Positions 9,169-17,364 of a DNA stretch of 53,105 bases are shown here, in pieces. Both the position numbers and the translations under genes were made by a program. Under the pieces are notes generated by a model. It was given only the letters and a program-made list of their open reading frames with translations, did no database searches and was not told the DNA's origin. The DNA lies in contig CAILCO010000098.1 of the NCBI GenBank assembly GCA_903832735.1, positions 1 through 53,105 of the forward strand, written 5' to 3'. Source of the DNA: an uncultured Sterolibacterium sp. (GTDB lineage Bacteria > Pseudomonadota > Gammaproteobacteria > Burkholderiales > Rhodocyclaceae). How positions within the stretch are numbered: the stretch's first letter is position 1; each line of letters begins with the position of its first letter.

Positions 9169-10365
9169 TTACAGCCGCTCGAAGATCCCCGCCGCACCCA
9201 TGCCGGTGCCGACGCACATCGTCACCATGCCGTACTTCAGGTTGCGCCGGCGCATGCCGTGGATCGTCGTCGCGGCACGGATCGCGCCGGTCGCGCCGAG
9301 CGGATGGCCCAGGGCGATCGCGCCGCCCAGGGGGTTGACCTTGGCCGGATCGAGCCCGAGATCCTGGATCACCGCCAAGGACTGCGCGGCGAAGGCTTCG
9401 TTCAGTTCGAACCAGTCGATCTCGCTCTGGCTGATCCCGCCCGCCTTGCAGGCCGCGGGTATGGCTTCCTTCGGGCCGATGCCCATGATCTCCGGCGGCA
9501 CGCCGCGGACCGCGAAGGAGACGAAGCGGGCCAGCGGCGTCAGATTGAACTGTTTCAGGATCCGCTCGGAGACCAGGATCAGCGCGCCCGCGCCATCGGA
9601 AGTCTGCGAGCTGTTGCCGGCGGTCACCGTGCCCTTGGCCGCGAACACCGGCTTCAGTTTGGCCAGCGCGGCGAGAGTGGAATCGGCGCGCGCGCCCTCG
9701 TCCCGGTCCACGCTGCGGATCTTGACGTCGATAGCCCCGGTGGCCAGGTTGGGGCTGCGCTCGGTGATCTCGATCGCCGTCGTCTCGTCGCGGAACTCTC
9801 CCGCCAGTTGCGCCGCGATCGCCTTCTGATGGGAGGCGAGCGCGAACTGGTCCTGCGCCTCGCGGCCGACCTTCCATTGCAGGGCGACCTTCTCCGCGGT
9901 CAGGCCCATGCCGTAGGCCATGCCGATGTTCTCGTCCTTGAAGATGGCCATGTTCATCGAGGGATGATGGCCCATCATCGGCACCATCGACATCGACTCG
10001 GCGCCGGCGGCGATCATCACTTCCGCTTCGCCGACGCGGATGCGGTCGGCCGCCATGGCGATGGCGGTAATCCCCGAGGCGCAGTAGCGATTGACGGTGA
10101 CCCCGCCGACAGTCTGGGGCAGGCCGGCCAGGAGCACCGCCATGCGCGCCATGTTGAGCCCCTGCTCGGCTTCCGGGAAGGCGCAGCCGACGATGGCATC
10201 CTCGATCAGCTTGGGATCCAATCCGGGCACCTGCGCCAGTGCGCTCTTCAGCACCTGAACCAGCAGGTCGTCCGGCCGGACGTTTTTGAACATGCCGCGC
10301 GGCGCCCGCCCGATCGGGCTGCGCGTCGCCGCGACGATGTAGGCATCCTGTAATTGTTTGCTCAT
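9169..10365 (-). CDS. fadA: acetyl-CoA C-acyltransferase (thiolase)
   Basis: Thiolase of 398 residues, the usual length for degradative FadA-type enzymes. It carries the nucleophile Cys95 in NRYCASGITA, the GHPLGATGA motif (His354) and the C-terminal CVGTGMGAAG loop (Cys384). It cleaves 3-ketoacyl-CoA to acetyl-CoA and a shortened acyl-CoA, the last step of beta-oxidation. The start has a GGAG ribosome binding site. It follows the FadN-type gene by 156 bases, which are mostly a palindromic repeat (10404-10506), and together with the acyl-CoA dehydrogenase covers all four beta-oxidation reactions. The gene symbol is by function; a degradative paralogue specific to another substrate is possible. 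Confidence 0.92.
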   Translation of the reverse strand: MSKQLQDAYIVAATRSPIGRAPRGMFKNVRPDDLLVQVLKSALAQVPGLDPKLIEDAIVGCAFPEAEQGLNMARMAVLLAGLPQTVGGVTVNRYCASGITAIAMAADRIRVGEAEVMIAAGAESMSMVPMMGHHPSMNMAIFKDENIGMAYGMGLTAEKVALQWKVGREAQDQFALASHQKAIAAQLAGEFRDETTAIEITERSPNLATGAIDVKIRSVDRDEGARADSTLAALAKLKPVFAAKGTVTAGNSSQTSDGAGALILVSERILKQFNLTPLARFVSFAVRGVPPEIMGIGPKEAIPAACKAGGISQSEIDWFELNEAFAAQSLAVIQDLGLDPAKVNPLGGAIALGHPLGATGAIRAATTIHGMRRRNLKYGMVTMCVGTGMGAAGIFERL

Positions 10366-10403
10366 TTTCGCTTCTCCAAAAAATTCAGCACTTCAAATTC
10401 ATT

Positions 10404-10506
10404 CACCACCAAGGACACCAAGTGCACCAAGAACTGCAAGATCAGAATCATGAAGTATTGATTCGTGAATTTGGTTTTCTTGGTGTCCTTGGTGTCCTTG
10501 GTGGTG
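10404..10506. repeat. CACCAAGGA palindromic repeat, copy A
   Basis: Left arm CACCACCAAGGACACCAAG (from 10404) continuing to about 10433. The right arm from about 10477 to 10506 is its reverse complement with only two central mismatches over about 30 bases. The loop is about 43 bases. It lies in the gap between the FadN-type gene and the thiolase. Homologous copies are at 14752-14853 and 38951-39082, with a half-site at 1954-1978. Confidence 0.88.
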
Positions 10507-10521
10507 AGTAAGTTTTTAAAC

Positions 10522-12921
10522 CTAATTGCGCACAGGCTTGCCGGTCTGCATCATGCCCATGATCCGTTCCTGCGTCTTCGGGTGCTTCAGCAGTTCCATG
10601 AAGGCGCGGCGCTCCAGGTCGAGCAGCCATTGTTCGCTGACCAGGCTGCCCTGGTCGACATCGCCGCCCGAGACGACCTCGGCGATCATCGCGCCGAGCT
10701 TGTAGTCGTGCGCCGAGATGAAGCCGCCATCGCGCATGTTGACCAGTTGCGCCATGATCGTCGCCATGCCGTAACGGCCGGCCACCGGTAGCAACGCCGG
10801 CAAGGGGGGTCGGTAGCCGGCGGCGGACAGGGCGCGCGCCTCGACCTTGGCGACATGGAGCAACTCGTAAGGGTTGAATACGATCACGTCGTCACGGGTC
10901 AGGTAGCCCATCTTCCTCGCCTCATGCGCGGACTTCGAGACGCTGGCCATCGCCGCATGGGTGAAATAGTGCTTGAGAAATTGCAGCAGGTCGTTGCCGG
11001 AGGCAGCAAGCGCCGCGCGCAGCGCCGCCTCCTTCAAGCCGCCGCCGGCGGGAATCAAACCGACGCCGACTTCGACCAGGCCGATATAGGACTCCAGCGC
11101 GACCACCCGCTTCGCCGCATGCAGCATCAGTTCGCAACCGCCGCCCAGGGCCAGGCCGGAGACCGCGGCGACGACCGGCACGCCGGCATACTTCAGGGCC
11201 TGATGCGCCTGCTGCAGCTTGGCCACCTCGGGCTCGATGGCGTTGACGCCGCCGGACATGAACAGCGGCAGCATCGCTTGCAGGTCCGCGCCGGCGGAGA
11301 ATGCGCCGCCTTCCGCCGCATCGGCATTCCACAACACCAGGCCCTGGTAATTCTTCTCGGCTTCGGCAATCGCCTGCGCCAGGCCCTTGCTGACGCCGGC
11401 ACCGATCACATGCATCTTGGTCTTGGTGGACAGGATCAGCACCTCGTCTTGCTGGTGCCAGAGGCGCACCGAGTCGTCTTCATATACCGTAATGCCGGCG
11501 GTCTTGCCATTCTCTGCCGCGGAACCTAAGAGTGGCGCGCGGAACAGCTGGCGGCCATAGACCGGCAGTTGCGAGCGCGGCACGAAATCATTCTTCGCCG
11601 GCGAGTAGGACCCCGCCTTCGCATGGACGCCGCCGTTGTCGGCCACCGGTCCTTCGAACACCCAGGCCGGCAAAGGCGCGGCGCAGAGCGCGCGGCCGGC
11701 CGCGATGTCTTCCTTGACCCACAGGGCGACTTCCTTCCAGCCGGCCCCCTGCCAGGTCTCGAACGGTCCCATCTGCCAGCCGAAGCCCCAGCGCAGCGCG
11801 AAATCGATGTCGCGAGCATTGTCGGCGATCGCCTCGAGATGGATCGCGATGTAATGGAAGGCATCGCGGAAGATCGCCCAGAGGAATTGCGCCTGCGGGT
11901 TGGTCGAATCGCGCAGGCTCTTCATGCGCTTGGCCGGGTCCTTCTCCTTGAGGATGCGGCCGATCAGGTCGTCTGCCTTGCCGCCGCCTGCGACATATTC
12001 ACCGCTGGCAAAATCCAGGCGCTGGATGTCGCGGCCGACCTTCTTGTAGAAGCCCGCCCCGGTCTTCTGCCCCAGCGCCCCTGCCGCGATCAGCCTGGAC
12101 AGCACCGCCGGGGTCTGGTAGATGGGCAGGAAGGGATCGTCGGGGAGAAAATCCTGCATGGTCTTGATGACATGGCCCATGGTGTCCAGACCGACCACAT
12201 CGGCGGTGCGGAAGGTGCCGGACTTGGCGCGGCCCAGCTTGGCGCCGGTGAGGTCATCGACGACATCGCAGGACAGGCCGTACTTCTCCGCCTCGTGGAA
12301 GATCGCCATCATGCCGAAGACGCCGACGCGGTTGGCGATGAAGTTCGGCGTGTCGCGGGCCCGCACCACGCCCTTGCCCAGCGTGGTGGTCAGGAAGGCT
12401 TCGAGCTGGTCGATGATTTCCGGACGGGTGGCGGACGTCGGGATCAGTTCGACCAGATGCATGTAGCGCGGCGGATTGAAGAAATGCACGCCGCAGAAGC
12501 GCGCCTTCAAGTCGTCGGCAAAGCCCTGGGACAAGGCGGTGATGGCCAGACCCGAGGTGTTCGAAGCGAAGATCGCATCGGGCGCGATGAACGGCGCCAC
12601 CTTCCCGTACAGATCGTGCTTCCAGTCCATGCGCTCGGCGATCGCCTCGATGATCAGGTCGCAGCCGGAGAGCAGTTCGAGATCGTCCTCGTAGTTGGCG
12701 ACCGCAATCAGGGCGGCGTCATCGGGGTTGCCCAGCGGCGCGGGGCTCAACTTCTTCAGGTTGTCGATGGCGCGCAAAACGATGCCGTTCTTTGCCCCCT
12801 CCTTCGCCGGCAGGTCGAACAGCACCACCGGCACCCGGGCGTTGATGCAATGTGCGGCGATCTGCGCGCCCATCACGCCGGCGCCCAGGACAGCGACTTT
12901 CTTGACGATGAAATTGCTCAC
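10522..12921 (-). CDS. fadN: 3-hydroxyacyl-CoA dehydrogenase / enoyl-CoA hydratase (FadN-type)
   Basis: Bifunctional beta-oxidation enzyme of 799 residues. The N-terminal NAD-binding domain has GxGxxG (residues 13-18) and the HFFNPP dehydrogenase motif. The middle is the 3HCDH C-terminal domain, and a crotonase-fold domain lies at about 505-690 (AFSAGADL, ALGGGCELMLHAAKRV, GLVEVGVGLIPAGGG with the catalytic glutamate). This dehydrogenase-first order is that of FadN rather than FadB. The start is a GTG at 12921, with AGGA six to seven bases upstream, giving VSNFIVKK; the frame running further upstream overlaps the acyl-CoA dehydrogenase end and is not coding. It begins ten bases after that stop, so the two are cotranscribed. 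Confidence 0.92.
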   Translation of the reverse strand: MSNFIVKKVAVLGAGVMGAQIAAHCINARVPVVLFDLPAKEGAKNGIVLRAIDNLKKLSPAPLGNPDDAALIAVANYEDDLELLSGCDLIIEAIAERMDWKHDLYGKVAPFIAPDAIFASNTSGLAITALSQGFADDLKARFCGVHFFNPPRYMHLVELIPTSATRPEIIDQLEAFLTTTLGKGVVRARDTPNFIANRVGVFGMMAIFHEAEKYGLSCDVVDDLTGAKLGRAKSGTFRTADVVGLDTMGHVIKTMQDFLPDDPFLPIYQTPAVLSRLIAAGALGQKTGAGFYKKVGRDIQRLDFASGEYVAGGGKADDLIGRILKEKDPAKRMKSLRDSTNPQAQFLWAIFRDAFHYIAIHLEAIADNARDIDFALRWGFGWQMGPFETWQGAGWKEVALWVKEDIAAGRALCAAPLPAWVFEGPVADNGGVHAKAGSYSPAKNDFVPRSQLPVYGRQLFRAPLLGSAAENGKTAGITVYEDDSVRLWHQQDEVLILSTKTKMHVIGAGVSKGLAQAIAEAEKNYQGLVLWNADAAEGGAFSAGADLQAMLPLFMSGGVNAIEPEVAKLQQAHQALKYAGVPVVAAVSGLALGGGCELMLHAAKRVVALESYIGLVEVGVGLIPAGGGLKEAALRAALAASGNDLLQFLKHYFTHAAMASVSKSAHEARKMGYLTRDDVIVFNPYELLHVAKVEARALSAAGYRPPLPALLPVAGRYGMATIMAQLVNMRDGGFISAHDYKLGAMIAEVVSGGDVDQGSLVSEQWLLDLERRAFMELLKHPKTQERIMGMMQTGKPVRN

Positions 12922-12931
12922 GATATTCCTT

Positions 12932-14722
12932 TCAGAACAGTTCGGCTTCGAGATCGAGCAGGTTCGCCGCACCCGAGCGGGCCTGGCGAATCAGCATGGC
13001 GGTTTCCGGCAACAGCCGGGCAAAATAGAAACGGGCGGTGGCCAGCTTGGCCTTGTAGAAATTATCATTGCTATCGAGTTTGTCCAAAGCGATCCTAGCC
13101 ATCCTGGCGAAGAAGTAGGCATAGACCAGATGGCCGACCACGCGCAGATAGGGAACCGCGGCGGCGCCGACTTCGTCCTGATTCGCGAAGGCCTTCATGC
13201 CGAGCTCCAGGGTGAGTTTGCTCACCTTGTCGCCGAGGTCGGCGAGCGGCGTGATGAACTCGTTCATCGCTTCGTCGCTGCCGTGCTCCTCGATGAAGCC
13301 GGTGACCAGCGCGCCGAATTTCTTCAGCTTGGCGCCGTTGTCCAGCAGGATCTTGCGGCCGAGCAGATCGAGCGACTGAATGGTATTGGTGCCTTCGTAG
13401 ATCATGTTGATGCGCGCGTCCCTGACATACTGCTCCATGCCCGACTCGGCGATGTAGCCGTGGCCGCCATAGACCTGCATCGCCTCGGAGGTGGCGACCC
13501 AGCCGTTGTCGGTGATGAAGGCCTTGACGATGGGCGTCAGCAGCATCACCAGGTCGGCGGCATCCGAGCGCGCCGCGGCGTCCGGATGATGCAGTTCGCG
13601 GTCGATCTGCAGCGCCACGAAGGAGCAGAAGGCGCGGCCGCCTTCGGCGTAGGCGCGGGCGGTGAACAGCATGCGGCGGACATCGGGATGCACGATGATC
13701 GGATCGGCCGGCTGGTCAGGCGCCTTGATGCCGGAGAGGCTGCGCATCTGGATCCGGTCGCGGGCGTAGACCACGGCGTTCTGGTAGGCGACTTCGGTCA
13801 GCCCCAAGGACTGCATGCCTACGCCCAGGCGTGCGGCGTTCATCATCACGAACATCGCGTTGAGGCCCTTGTTCGGCTGGCCGATGATCCAGCCGGTGGC
13901 CTCGTCCAGGTTCATCTGGCAGGTCGAATTGCCGTGGATGCCCATCTTCTCCTCGATCGCACCGCAAGTGATGGCGTTGCGCGTTCCCGGATTGCCGTCG
14001 CCATCGGGCAGGAACTTGGGCACCAGGAACAGGGAAATCCCCTTGGTGCCGGCAGGTGCGCCGGGCAGGCGGGCGAGAACCAGGTGCAGGATGTTCGCGG
14101 CCATGTCGTGCTCGCCGGCGGAAATGAAGATCTTGCTGCCGGAAATCTTGTAGCTGCCGTCCGCCTGGGGTTCGGCCTTGGAGCGCAACAGGCCGAGGTC
14201 GGTGCCGCAATGCGCCTCGGTCAGGCACATGGTGCCGGTCCATTCGCCGGAAACCAGTTTGGCCAGATAGAGTTTCTTCTGCAGCTCGGTGCCGTGCTCG
14301 CGCAGGCATTCATAGGCGCCGTGGGAGAGGCCCGGATACATGGTCCAGGCCTGATTCGACGAGTTCAGCATCTCGTACAGCGAATTGTTGAGCAGGATCG
14401 GCAGGCCCTGGCCACCGTACTCTTGAGCGCAGGAAAGCGCGGGCCAGCCGCCCTCGACATATTGCCGGTAAGCTTCCTTGAAACCCTTGGGCGTGGTCAC
14501 GACATGAGACGCCGGATCGAGACGGCAGCCCTCGCGATCGCCCGAGTGGTTCAGCGGGAAGATCACCTTGGCGGCGAACTTGCCGCCCTCTTCGAGCACC
14601 TGGTTGATGGTCCCGGCATCGATTTCCTCATAGCCGGACAACTGTTTCAATTCACGCTCGGCATCGAGCAATTCATGCAGCACGAACTGCATGTCGCGCA
14701 ACGGAGCGACGTATTGGGCCAT
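12932..14722 (-). CDS. acyl-CoA dehydrogenase (large, DmdC-like subfamily)
   Basis: FAD-dependent acyl-CoA dehydrogenase of 596 residues. It is longer than classical 380-residue enzymes and of the type with an extended C-terminal domain. Motifs include MCLTEAHCGTDLG for flavin/substrate binding, MQVYGGHGYI and the catalytic-base region MIYEGTNTIQSLDLLGRK. It performs the first oxidation of beta-oxidation, feeding the FadN-type protein and thiolase downstream. Related subfamilies include 3-methylmercaptopropionyl-CoA dehydrogenase, so chain-length or substrate assignment is open. The AAAGGAG site eight bases before the ATG supports the start. It is probably regulated by the PsrA-like repressor encoded immediately upstream. 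Confidence 0.92.
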   Translation of the reverse strand: MAQYVAPLRDMQFVLHELLDAERELKQLSGYEEIDAGTINQVLEEGGKFAAKVIFPLNHSGDREGCRLDPASHVVTTPKGFKEAYRQYVEGGWPALSCAQEYGGQGLPILLNNSLYEMLNSSNQAWTMYPGLSHGAYECLREHGTELQKKLYLAKLVSGEWTGTMCLTEAHCGTDLGLLRSKAEPQADGSYKISGSKIFISAGEHDMAANILHLVLARLPGAPAGTKGISLFLVPKFLPDGDGNPGTRNAITCGAIEEKMGIHGNSTCQMNLDEATGWIIGQPNKGLNAMFVMMNAARLGVGMQSLGLTEVAYQNAVVYARDRIQMRSLSGIKAPDQPADPIIVHPDVRRMLFTARAYAEGGRAFCSFVALQIDRELHHPDAAARSDAADLVMLLTPIVKAFITDNGWVATSEAMQVYGGHGYIAESGMEQYVRDARINMIYEGTNTIQSLDLLGRKILLDNGAKLKKFGALVTGFIEEHGSDEAMNEFITPLADLGDKVSKLTLELGMKAFANQDEVGAAAVPYLRVVGHLVYAYFFARMARIALDKLDSNDNFYKAKLATARFYFARLLPETAMLIRQARSGAANLLDLEAELF

Positions 14723-14751
14723 TATTTATTTCTCCTTTGAAAAACCTTTTT

Positions 14752-14853
14752 ACCACCAAGGACACCAAGGACACCAAGAAAACCAAAATACCCCAATCAA
14801 TTCTTCAAGATTTTGAACTTGCAGTTCTTGGTGCCCTTGGTGTCCTTGGTGGT
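14752..14853. repeat. CACCAAGGA palindromic repeat, copy B, overlapping a gene end
   Basis: Left arm ACCACCAAGGACACCAAGG from 14752 to about 14780. Right arm TTCTTGGTGCCCTTGG continuing to 14853, nearly perfectly complementary over 29 bases, with a 44-base loop. The right arm and part of the loop are translated as the C-terminal tail of the TetR gene ending at 14805. Copies A and B bracket the acyl-CoA dehydrogenase-FadN gene pair. Confidence 0.88.
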
Positions 14854-15524
14854 GAATGAGTTGTTGCCTTTGAATTAGTTGCCGCAGTTGATGGCAGCGG
14901 CGCGCGCAGGCCGCCGAGCAGGAAAGTCATCAGGCGGGCGTAGAGCAGGCCGCCGTCGTCTTCGGCGAGCGGCGTTCCGGCAATGATATTCAGGGCGTCG
15001 GCGCCCGAGATCGCATAGGACATGGCGCCGAGCATGAAATGGAAGCGCCAGTAGATCTCTTCCCTGGGGACGTCGGGCAAGGCCTTGACCAGCGCCGTCT
15101 TGAAGCGCGCCACCGCCTCGGAATATTCCTCGGCGAGAAAATTGCGCACGAAGGCGGATGGCTCGGTATAGGTACGTCCGAGCAGACGCATGAAGGTCTG
15201 GCCGCCGCCGGCACTATCGGTGGCCATCGTCACGGCCACGCCGAAGAAGGCTTCGAGTATCCGCGAGGGTTTCAGCGGCGCGTCCCCGGCTTCGGCTTCG
15301 AGACGGGCCAGCGCCGCCAGGCGCTGCTCGTTGAGCCAGGTCAGGCGCCGGCGAAACAATTCCTTGATCAGGGCATCCTTGGAACCGAAATGGTAGTTCA
15401 CCGCCGCCAGATTGACCTTCGCAGAGGAAGTGATCCGGCGCAGCGTGGTCGCCTCGAAACCGTGTTCCATGAACAGGGCTTCGGCGGCATCGAGGATGCG
15501 CTGTCGGGTATCGCTTTCGCTCAT
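14805..15524 (-). CDS. psrA: TetR-family fatty-acid regulator, PsrA-like
   Basis: Regulator of 239 residues. The N-terminal helix-turn-helix (TTLRRITSSAKVNLAAVNYH, then FGSKDALI) and the ligand-domain segment YWRFHFMLGAMSYAISGADAL closely resemble PsrA of Pseudomonas, which represses beta-oxidation genes and responds to long-chain acyl ligands. An operator of PsrA type lies 18-45 bases upstream. The start ATG at 15524 was preferred to the in-frame TTG at 15533, which would lie immediately after its only AGG. The last about 18 residues (HSPPRTPRAPRTASSKS) are encoded by the palindromic repeat copy B, so the natural C-terminus appears to have been replaced. Its stop lies 82 bases before the acyl-CoA dehydrogenase start. 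Confidence 0.88.
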   Translation of the reverse strand: MSESDTRQRILDAAEALFMEHGFEATTLRRITSSAKVNLAAVNYHFGSKDALIKELFRRRLTWLNEQRLAALARLEAEAGDAPLKPSRILEAFFGVAVTMATDSAGGGQTFMRLLGRTYTEPSAFVRNFLAEEYSEAVARFKTALVKALPDVPREEIYWRFHFMLGAMSYAISGADALNIIAGTPLAEDDGGLLYARLMTFLLGGLRAPLPSTAATNSKATTHSPPRTPRAPRTASSKS

Positions 15525-15542
15525 AGGAAACAACCTGAACTG

Positions 15543-15569
15543 GAAACAACTGTTTCAAACAACTGTTTC
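15543..15569. promoter_or_regulatory. two overlapping PsrA-type operators
   Basis: GAAACAACTGTTTC at 15543-15556 and CAAACAACTGTTTC at 15556-15569 share one base. Each fits the known PsrA consensus (G/C)AAAC-N4-GTTT(G/C). They lie just upstream of the psrA-like start at 15524, implying autoregulation and control of the downstream beta-oxidation genes if cotranscribed. A further half-like GAAAC occurs at about 15527. Confidence 0.7.
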
Positions 15570-15698
15570 AATTCTACAACAGAAATCCCTCCGAGTGTTG
15601 GGCTCTGGGCGGATTTCCGACCATTTATCGCCCGTAATATGCCTTTGATCATATCGTCTTGACCTCCCGCGGGATTGCCGTATCCTGCGTTCATAGAA

Positions 15699-15779
15699 GG
15701 GCAGAGCCAGCCGAAAGGTGGCGACGCAAAGTTTCCGGCCTAAACACCACGGTGCATGGCGGCGGGACTGCCGGCCAAA
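15699..15779 (+). ncRNA. GEMM-class cyclic dinucleotide riboswitch
   Basis: The hallmark strings of the GEMM-I aptamer are present in order: a GAAA tetraloop hairpin (CCGAAAGG, 15711-15718), GACGCAAAG (15723-15731) and CCGGCCTAAA (15735-15744), followed by a second hairpin. GGCAG (15700-15704) and CTGCC (15768-15772) can close P1. These riboswitches bind c-di-GMP, or cGAMP in the Ib subclass; the discriminating base is not assigned here. It precedes the minor-pilin operon by about 140 bases and would couple pilus tip expression to second messenger level. Confidence 0.9.
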
Positions 15780-15780
15780 C

Positions 15781-15804
15781 GCAGAGCCTCTATTGACTCT
15801 CTGC
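15781..15804 (+). promoter_or_regulatory. possible expression-platform hairpin of the riboswitch
   Basis: GCAGAG (15781-15786) can pair with CTCTGC (15799-15804). The same GCAGAG also occurs at 15701-15706 in the 5' strand of the aptamer P1, so CTCTGC could alternatively pair there, disrupting P1. No T tract follows, so a simple intrinsic terminator is not seen. The remaining bases to 15918 contain no gene. Confidence 0.4.
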
Positions 15805-15918
15805 AGGCCGTCATTCCATCAGTTTGCTTTGCCCATTTGAATTCAACAAGCGTCCGCGCTGAATACTCTGCGCGTATAGCGGATTTGCGGATGCGTTGCG
15901 GCATCGCGGGGGCAAGAC

Positions 15919-16338
15919 ATGAACACGGAACCTGGCTTCACCCTGATCGAACTGATGGTGGTCGTGGCCATAGCCGCGATCATCACGGCCATCGCCCTGC
16001 CCAACTATAGCGATTACGTGACCCGGGGCAAGATCCCCTACGCCACCGCCAATCTAGCGACCAAGCGGGTGCAGATCGAGCAATGGTTCCAGGATAACCA
16101 TACTTATGTGGGCTACCCCAATTGCACCACCATAGACGCCACCACCGCCCAGTACTTCAGCTTCAGTTGCGCCGGACTCGCCGCGAGCGCCTATACCCTG
16201 ACGGCCACCGGCACCGGCACCATGACCGGTTTCGTCTATAGCGTCGACCAGTCCAACAGCCAGTCGTCCACGATCAGCGCGAGCGGGTGGACCGGCAATG
16301 CGACCTGCTGGGTAACCAAGAAGGGCGGAGTTTGCTGA
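15919..16338 (+). CDS. type IV pilin-like protein (PilE family)
   Basis: Prepilin of 139 residues with a six-residue leader ending in Gly and a mature N-terminus FTLIELMVVVAIAAIITAIA, with glutamate at position 5. This is the PilD cleavage/methylation and assembly signature. The C-terminal half has cysteine pairs (one pair around residues 69-80 and Cys...Cys near the end) consistent with a D-region disulfide. First in the operon, followed two bases later by the FimT-like gene. It resembles the minor PilE of the pilVWXY1E clusters, here placed first. It acts in the inner membrane and at the pilus tip complex. Confidence 0.93.
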   Translation: MNTEPGFTLIELMVVVAIAAIITAIALPNYSDYVTRGKIPYATANLATKRVQIEQWFQDNHTYVGYPNCTTIDATTAQYFSFSCAGLAASAYTLTATGTGTMTGFVYSVDQSNSQSSTISASGWTGNATCWVTKKGGVC

Positions 16339-16339
16339 T

Positions 16340-16894
16340 ATGCAGCGCGGCGTCAGCCTGATCGAGTTGATGATAGGGATGGCGATCCTGGCCATCCTGC
16401 TGGCCACGGCCATGCCCAATTTCACCACTGCGATCCAGAACAGCCAGATCCGCAATACCGGCGAAGCGATCCTCAACGGCCTCGCCCTGGCGCGGGCGGA
16501 GGCCGTTCTGCGCAATACCCATGTGCAGTTTTCGCTCACCGGGGGAAATTCCTGGACGGTGCAATGCGAGACGGCGATAGGTGGGACGCCGCCGCTTTGC
16601 CCCGGCACCAGCCCCGCGGCGACGACACCGCCGAGCATCCAGACCTGGGCTGCCGGCAGCGGCAACGCGGTGGTCTCACCGACCAGCGCCACGCTCAGTT
16701 TCAGCGGCCTGGGCAAAGCCACCGCCGCCAGCCTCAGCGCGGGCACGAGCAGCACCTTTACCATCTCCAACAGTTCGGGAACCTGCGTCCAGCAAGGCGG
16801 GCCGATGCGCTGCCTGAATGTCGTCGTCACCAGCGGCGGACAGGTGCGGATGTGCGACCCGGCTCTGCCCTCTGCCGACCCGCAGGCCTGCTAG
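16340..16894 (+). CDS. minor pilin FimT/FimU-like (GspH family)
   Basis: Prepilin of 184 residues with a very short leader MQRG and mature start VSLIELMIGMAILAILLATA with glutamate 5. Downstream comes the GspH/FimT pattern (ALARAEAVLRNTHVQF, then a beta-rich region ending CLNVVVTSGGQVRMCDPALP). It belongs to the minor-pilin priming complex that starts type IV pilus assembly. It is two bases from the upstream pilin and two from pilV, so translation is probably coupled through the operon. Confidence 0.93.
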   Translation: MQRGVSLIELMIGMAILAILLATAMPNFTTAIQNSQIRNTGEAILNGLALARAEAVLRNTHVQFSLTGGNSWTVQCETAIGGTPPLCPGTSPAATTPPSIQTWAAGSGNAVVSPTSATLSFSGLGKATAASLSAGTSSTFTISNSSGTCVQQGGPMRCLNVVVTSGGQVRMCDPALPSADPQAC

Positions 16895-16896
16895 CC

Positions 16897-17364
16897 ATGT
16901 CCGCGTACGCTCCGCCAAGGCAATCGGGCATCGTGCTCCTGGAAGGGCTGATTGCGATCCTGATTTTCTCCCTGGGGATACTGGCCGTCGTCGGCCTGCA
17001 GGCGGTGGCCGTAAAGCAGGTCAGCGATGCCCGCTACCGTTCCGATGCTGCCCTGCTGGCCAACCAGTTGCTGGGCACGATGTGGGTGGGCGACCGGAGC
17101 ACCACCAACTTGCAGACCAACTTCAACAGCCCCCAGGGAGCCGGCTACCTGGCCTGGCTGGGCAGTGCCGGCAGTTCAGGCACCGTGGCCGGCACCCTGC
17201 CTGGCGTCACGACAACGACTAATCCGCCAACGGTCGTCGTCGATGGCGCGGGGACAGTCACCGTCACCCTCTATTGGCAAGCGCCTAGTGATAATCAAAC
17301 GACTCAAGCCTCTGGCACGCCCGCCAACCTGCATAGATACGTGGCGATCGCGCAAATAAAATGA
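16897..17364 (+). CDS. pilV: minor pilin PilV
   Basis: Prepilin of 155 residues with an 11-residue leader ending SG and mature start IVLLEGLIAILIFSLGIL. Glutamate 5 is followed by Gly-Leu, characteristic of PilV. The ATG at 16897 lies two bases after the FimT-like stop; the frame is open further upstream but is a shadow of that gene. The C-terminal strand VTVTLYWQ...RYVAIAQIK matches the family. It overlaps pilW by four bases (ATGA). Confidence 0.92.
   Translation: MSAYAPPRQSGIVLLEGLIAILIFSLGILAVVGLQAVAVKQVSDARYRSDAALLANQLLGTMWVGDRSTTNLQTNFNSPQGAGYLAWLGSAGSSGTVAGTLPGVTTTTNPPTVVVDGAGTVTVTLYWQAPSDNQTTQASGTPANLHRYVAIAQIK

Noticed and set aside
10404-14853. CRISPR-like repeats (ACCAAGGACACCAAGGACACCAAG)
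   Set aside because: Repeats are contiguous short-period arms of palindromes without unique spacers, and no cas genes are present.
15756-16010. 84-codon frame overlapping the riboswitch 3' end and the pilin start
   Set aside because: Out of frame with the pilin gene, starts inside the aptamer, and has no similarity.
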